A stretch of 64,000 nt of DNA from Clusia tigrina (taxonomy: Eukaryota; Arthropoda; Insecta; Diptera; Clusiidae), in NCBI GenBank assembly GCA_920105625.2, contig CAKKTE020000647.1:186001-250000 (forward strand), in the 5' to 3' direction. The translations under genes and the position numbers were made by a program. Below, piece after piece: positions 61,928-64,000 of the stretch. The first letter of the stretch is position 1. Every line of letters starts with the position of its first letter. Under the pieces are notes generated by a model. That model saw only the letters and a list, made by a program, of their open reading frames with translations, made no database searches and was not told where the DNA came from.

Positions 61928-64000
61928 GCATTTATATGTTGCAAACTTTGATAGGTGTAGGACGTACCGTATAGAAGTTAGGGCCATTTGAAGTTTTATC
62001 AGTGTTTTATTTGGGATTCAAGGGTAGCATAGCTTTGAGCGTTAGCTTAAATTGACAAGAGGCTCGAGTGCTTTATTGTTACAAAATTTCAAGGTTTTAT
62101 GACGCTCCAGTAAAAAGTTACAAGCATTTGTATGTTGCAAACTTTGATAGGTGTAGGACATACCGTATAGAAGTTAGGGCCATTTGAAGTTTTATCAGTG
62201 ATTGATTTGGGACTTAAGGGTAGCATAGCTTTGAGCGATGGCTTAAATTGACAAGAGGCTCGAGTACTTTATTGTTACAAAATTTCAAGGTTTTATGACG
62301 CTCCAGTGAAAAGTTACAAGCATTTGTAGGTTGCAAACTTTGATAGGTGTAGGGCGTACCGTATAGAAGTTAGGGCCATTTGAAGTTTTATCAGTGTTTG
62401 ATTTGGGACTCAAGGGTAGCATAGCTTTGAGCGATAGCTTAAATTGACAAGAGGCTCGAGTACTTTATTGTTACAAAATTTCAAGGTTTTATGACGCTCC
62501 AGTAAAAAGTTACAAGCATTTGTATGTTGCAAACTTTGATAGGTGTTGGACGTACCGTATAAAAGTTAGGGCCATTTGAAGTTTTATCAGTGTTTTATTT
62601 GGGATTCAAGGGTAGCATAGCTTTGAGCAATAGCTTAAATTGACAAGAGGCTCGAGTACTTTATTGTTACAAAATTTCAAGGTTTTATTACGCTCCAGTA
62701 AAAAGTTACAAGCATTTGTATGTTGCAAACTTTGATAGGTGTAGGACGTACCGTACAGAATTTAGGGACATTTGAAGTTTTATCAGTGTTTGATTCGGGA
62801 CTTAAGGGTAGCACAGCTTTGAGCGATAGCTTAAATTGACAAGCGGCTCGAGTACTTTATTGTTACAAAATTTCAAGGTTTTATGACGCTCCAGTAAAGA
62901 GTTACAAGCATTTGTATGCTGCAAACTTTGATAGGTGTAGGACGTACCGTATAGAAGTTAGGGCCATTTGAAGTTTTATCAGTGTTTGATTTGGGACTCA
63001 AGGGTAGCATATCTTTGAGCGTTAGCTTAAATTGACAAGCGGCTCGAGTACTTTATTGTTACAAAATTTCAAGGTTTTATGACGCTCCAGTAAAAAGTTA
63101 CAAGCATTTATATGCTGCAAACTTTGATAGGTATAGGACGTACCGTATAGAAGTTAGAGCCATTTGAAGTTTTATAAGTGTTTGATTTGGGACTCAAGGG
63201 TAGCATAGCTTTGAGCGATAGCTTAAATTGACAAGAGGCTCGAGTACTTTATTGTTACAAAATTTCAAAGTTTTATGACGCTCCAGTAAAAAGTTACAAG
63301 CATTTGTATGTTGCAAACTTTGATAGGTGTAGGACGTACCGTATAGAAATTAGGGCCATTTGAAGTTTTATCAGTATTTTATTTGGGATTCAAGGGTAGC
63401 ATAGCTTGGAACAATAGCTTAAATTGACAAGAGGCTCGAGTACTTTATTGTTACAAAATTTCAAGGTTTTATTACGCTCCAATAAAAAGTTACAAGCATT
63501 TGTATGTTGCAAACTTTGATAGGTGTAGGACGTACCGTATAGAAGTTAGGGCCATTTGAAGTTTTATCAGTGTTTTATTTGGGATTCAAGGGTAGCATAG
63601 CTTTGAGCGATAGCTTAAATTGACATGAGGCTCGAGTACTTTATTGTTACAAAATTTCAAGGTTTTATGACGCTCCAGTAAAAAGTTACAAGCATTTGTA
63701 TGTTGCAAACTTTGATAGGTGTAGGACGTACCGTATAGAAGTTAGGGCCATTTGAAGTTTTATCAGTGTTTTGTTTGGGATTCAAGGGTAGCATAGCTTT
63801 GAGCAATAGCTTAAATTGACAAGAGGCTCGAGTACTTTATTGTTACAAAATTTCAAGGTTTTATGACGCTCCAGTAAAAAGTTACAAGGATTTGTATGTT
63901 GCAAACTTTGATACGTGTAGGACGTACCGTATAGAAGTTAGGGCCATTTGAAGTTTTATCAGTGTTTGATTTGTGATTCAAGGGTATCATAGCTTTGAGC
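61928..64000 (+). repeat. Long-range duplicated block, right copy, cut by window end
   Basis: Matches 56,440-58,512 at offset 5,488 bp; the last base still matches, so the duplication continues beyond the window. Private changes include gtgttggacg near 62,545 and tttagggac near 62,763. Confidence 0.88.
63859..64000 (+). repeat. Partial last monomer (142 bp)
   Basis: The final landmark ttttatgacg starts at 63,859 and the window stops at gagc, consensus position 142. The array therefore runs on past the window, as it does on the left, where only three bases precede the first landmark. Confidence 0.95.

Larger units (their letters stand above)
1..64000 (+). repeat. Satellite DNA array, 196-bp monomer, head to tail throughout
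   Basis: Every line of the window is the same monomer. Landmarks ttttatgacg, ggacgtacc, ctcgag and acaaaattt recur in the same order and on the same strand from end to end. Between the landmark at 4 and the one at 63,859 there are 326 intervals. 326 x 196 minus the 41 bp net of visible indels equals the measured distance exactly. No foreign insertion, inversion or gap is seen. Composition is about 37% GC. Such arrays usually form centromeric, pericentromeric or subtelomeric heterochromatin, and a 196-bp unit is about one nucleosome repeat length; which location applies here cannot be told from sequence. 196 is not a multiple of 3, so reading frames shift from monomer to monomer, which argues against coding. 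I do not recognise the family or species. Confidence 0.98.

Noticed and set aside
1..64000. CRISPR-like regular repetition
   Set aside because: There are no short repeats separated by unique spacers; the entire 196-bp unit is repeated, including all of its interior.
1..64000. Telomere-like hexamers and heptamers (ttaggg in each monomer, tttaggg in gaatttaggg variants)
   Set aside because: Only one copy per 196 bp, never in tandem, and part of the wider monomer consensus.
1..64000. aataaa polyadenylation-type motif on the minus strand in each monomer (gtaacaataaagt)
   Set aside because: A six-base match in AT-rich DNA with no associated gene, transcript structure or downstream element.
1..64000. 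Transposon insertions, tRNA or rRNA genes hidden in the array
   Set aside because: Monomer landmarks were followed through the entire window and the length balance closes exactly, leaving no room for an inserted element larger than the listed indels.
1..64000. Assigning the array to a named satellite family or species
   Set aside because: I could not match the monomer to a family I know. The 196-bp length and AT richness alone are not diagnostic; a search of the consensus against a satellite or repeat database would decide.

Overview
This window is one uninterrupted block of satellite DNA. I found no supportable protein gene, RNA gene, transposon or CRISPR array. The whole 64,000 bases are head-to-tail copies, all in the same orientation, of one AT-rich monomer whose standard length is 196 bp. 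My consensus has A58 T65 G47 C26, about 37% GC. Numbering here starts at the first t of ttttatgacg. Taking that landmark at 4 and 63,859 and adding every length change I could see gives exactly 326 monomer intervals with a net indel balance of -41 bp, so the array is fully accounted for, except for indels that cancel within one checked stretch.

The organism must be a eukaryote with megabase-scale satellite heterochromatin (centromeric, pericentromeric or subtelomeric). A nucleosome-sized monomer, nested higher-order repeats (HORs) and the absence of genes all fit that. I do not recognise the satellite family. A plant looks plausible to me, but an animal is not excluded.

Layout: (1) 1-12,555 is a 9-10-monomer HOR domain, including a 1,704-bp tandem duplication with an out-of-register junction (1,331-4,738). 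(2) 12,790-14,749 is a 5-monomer HOR (980 bp). (3) 15,300-19,404 is an 11/10-monomer HOR carrying inherited 13-bp and 16-bp deletions. (4) 19,405-21,951 holds 6- and 7-monomer blocks. (5) 21,952 to about 30,640 is a 19-monomer HOR (3,724 bp; second copy 17 monomers; third partial). (6) About 30,640-35,760 is a mixed, partly dimeric (392 bp) stretch. (7) 35,761-39,678 is a near-perfect 1,959-bp tandem duplication. (8) 39,679-48,995 is more diverged, with a 784-bp duplication. (9) 48,996-50,563 is a trimer HOR (588 bp), followed by a truncated 164-bp monomer. (10) 52,400 to about 55,690 is a 7-monomer HOR (1,372 bp). (11) The right end holds large blocks repeated at 28- and 35-monomer distances.

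The left half is more homogeneous and uses one set of monomer variants. From about 35 kb rightward other variants appear (ttattacg, tatgctgc, gattcggg) and scattered substitutions rise. This is what repeated unequal exchange or gene conversion produces. The most notable points are strict length conservation despite abundant substitutions, rearrangement breakpoints reused at consensus position 68/69 with short microhomology, two ~99.9% identical tandem duplications, a variant that forms a perfect small hairpin, and a constant strong G-over-C skew on one strand.
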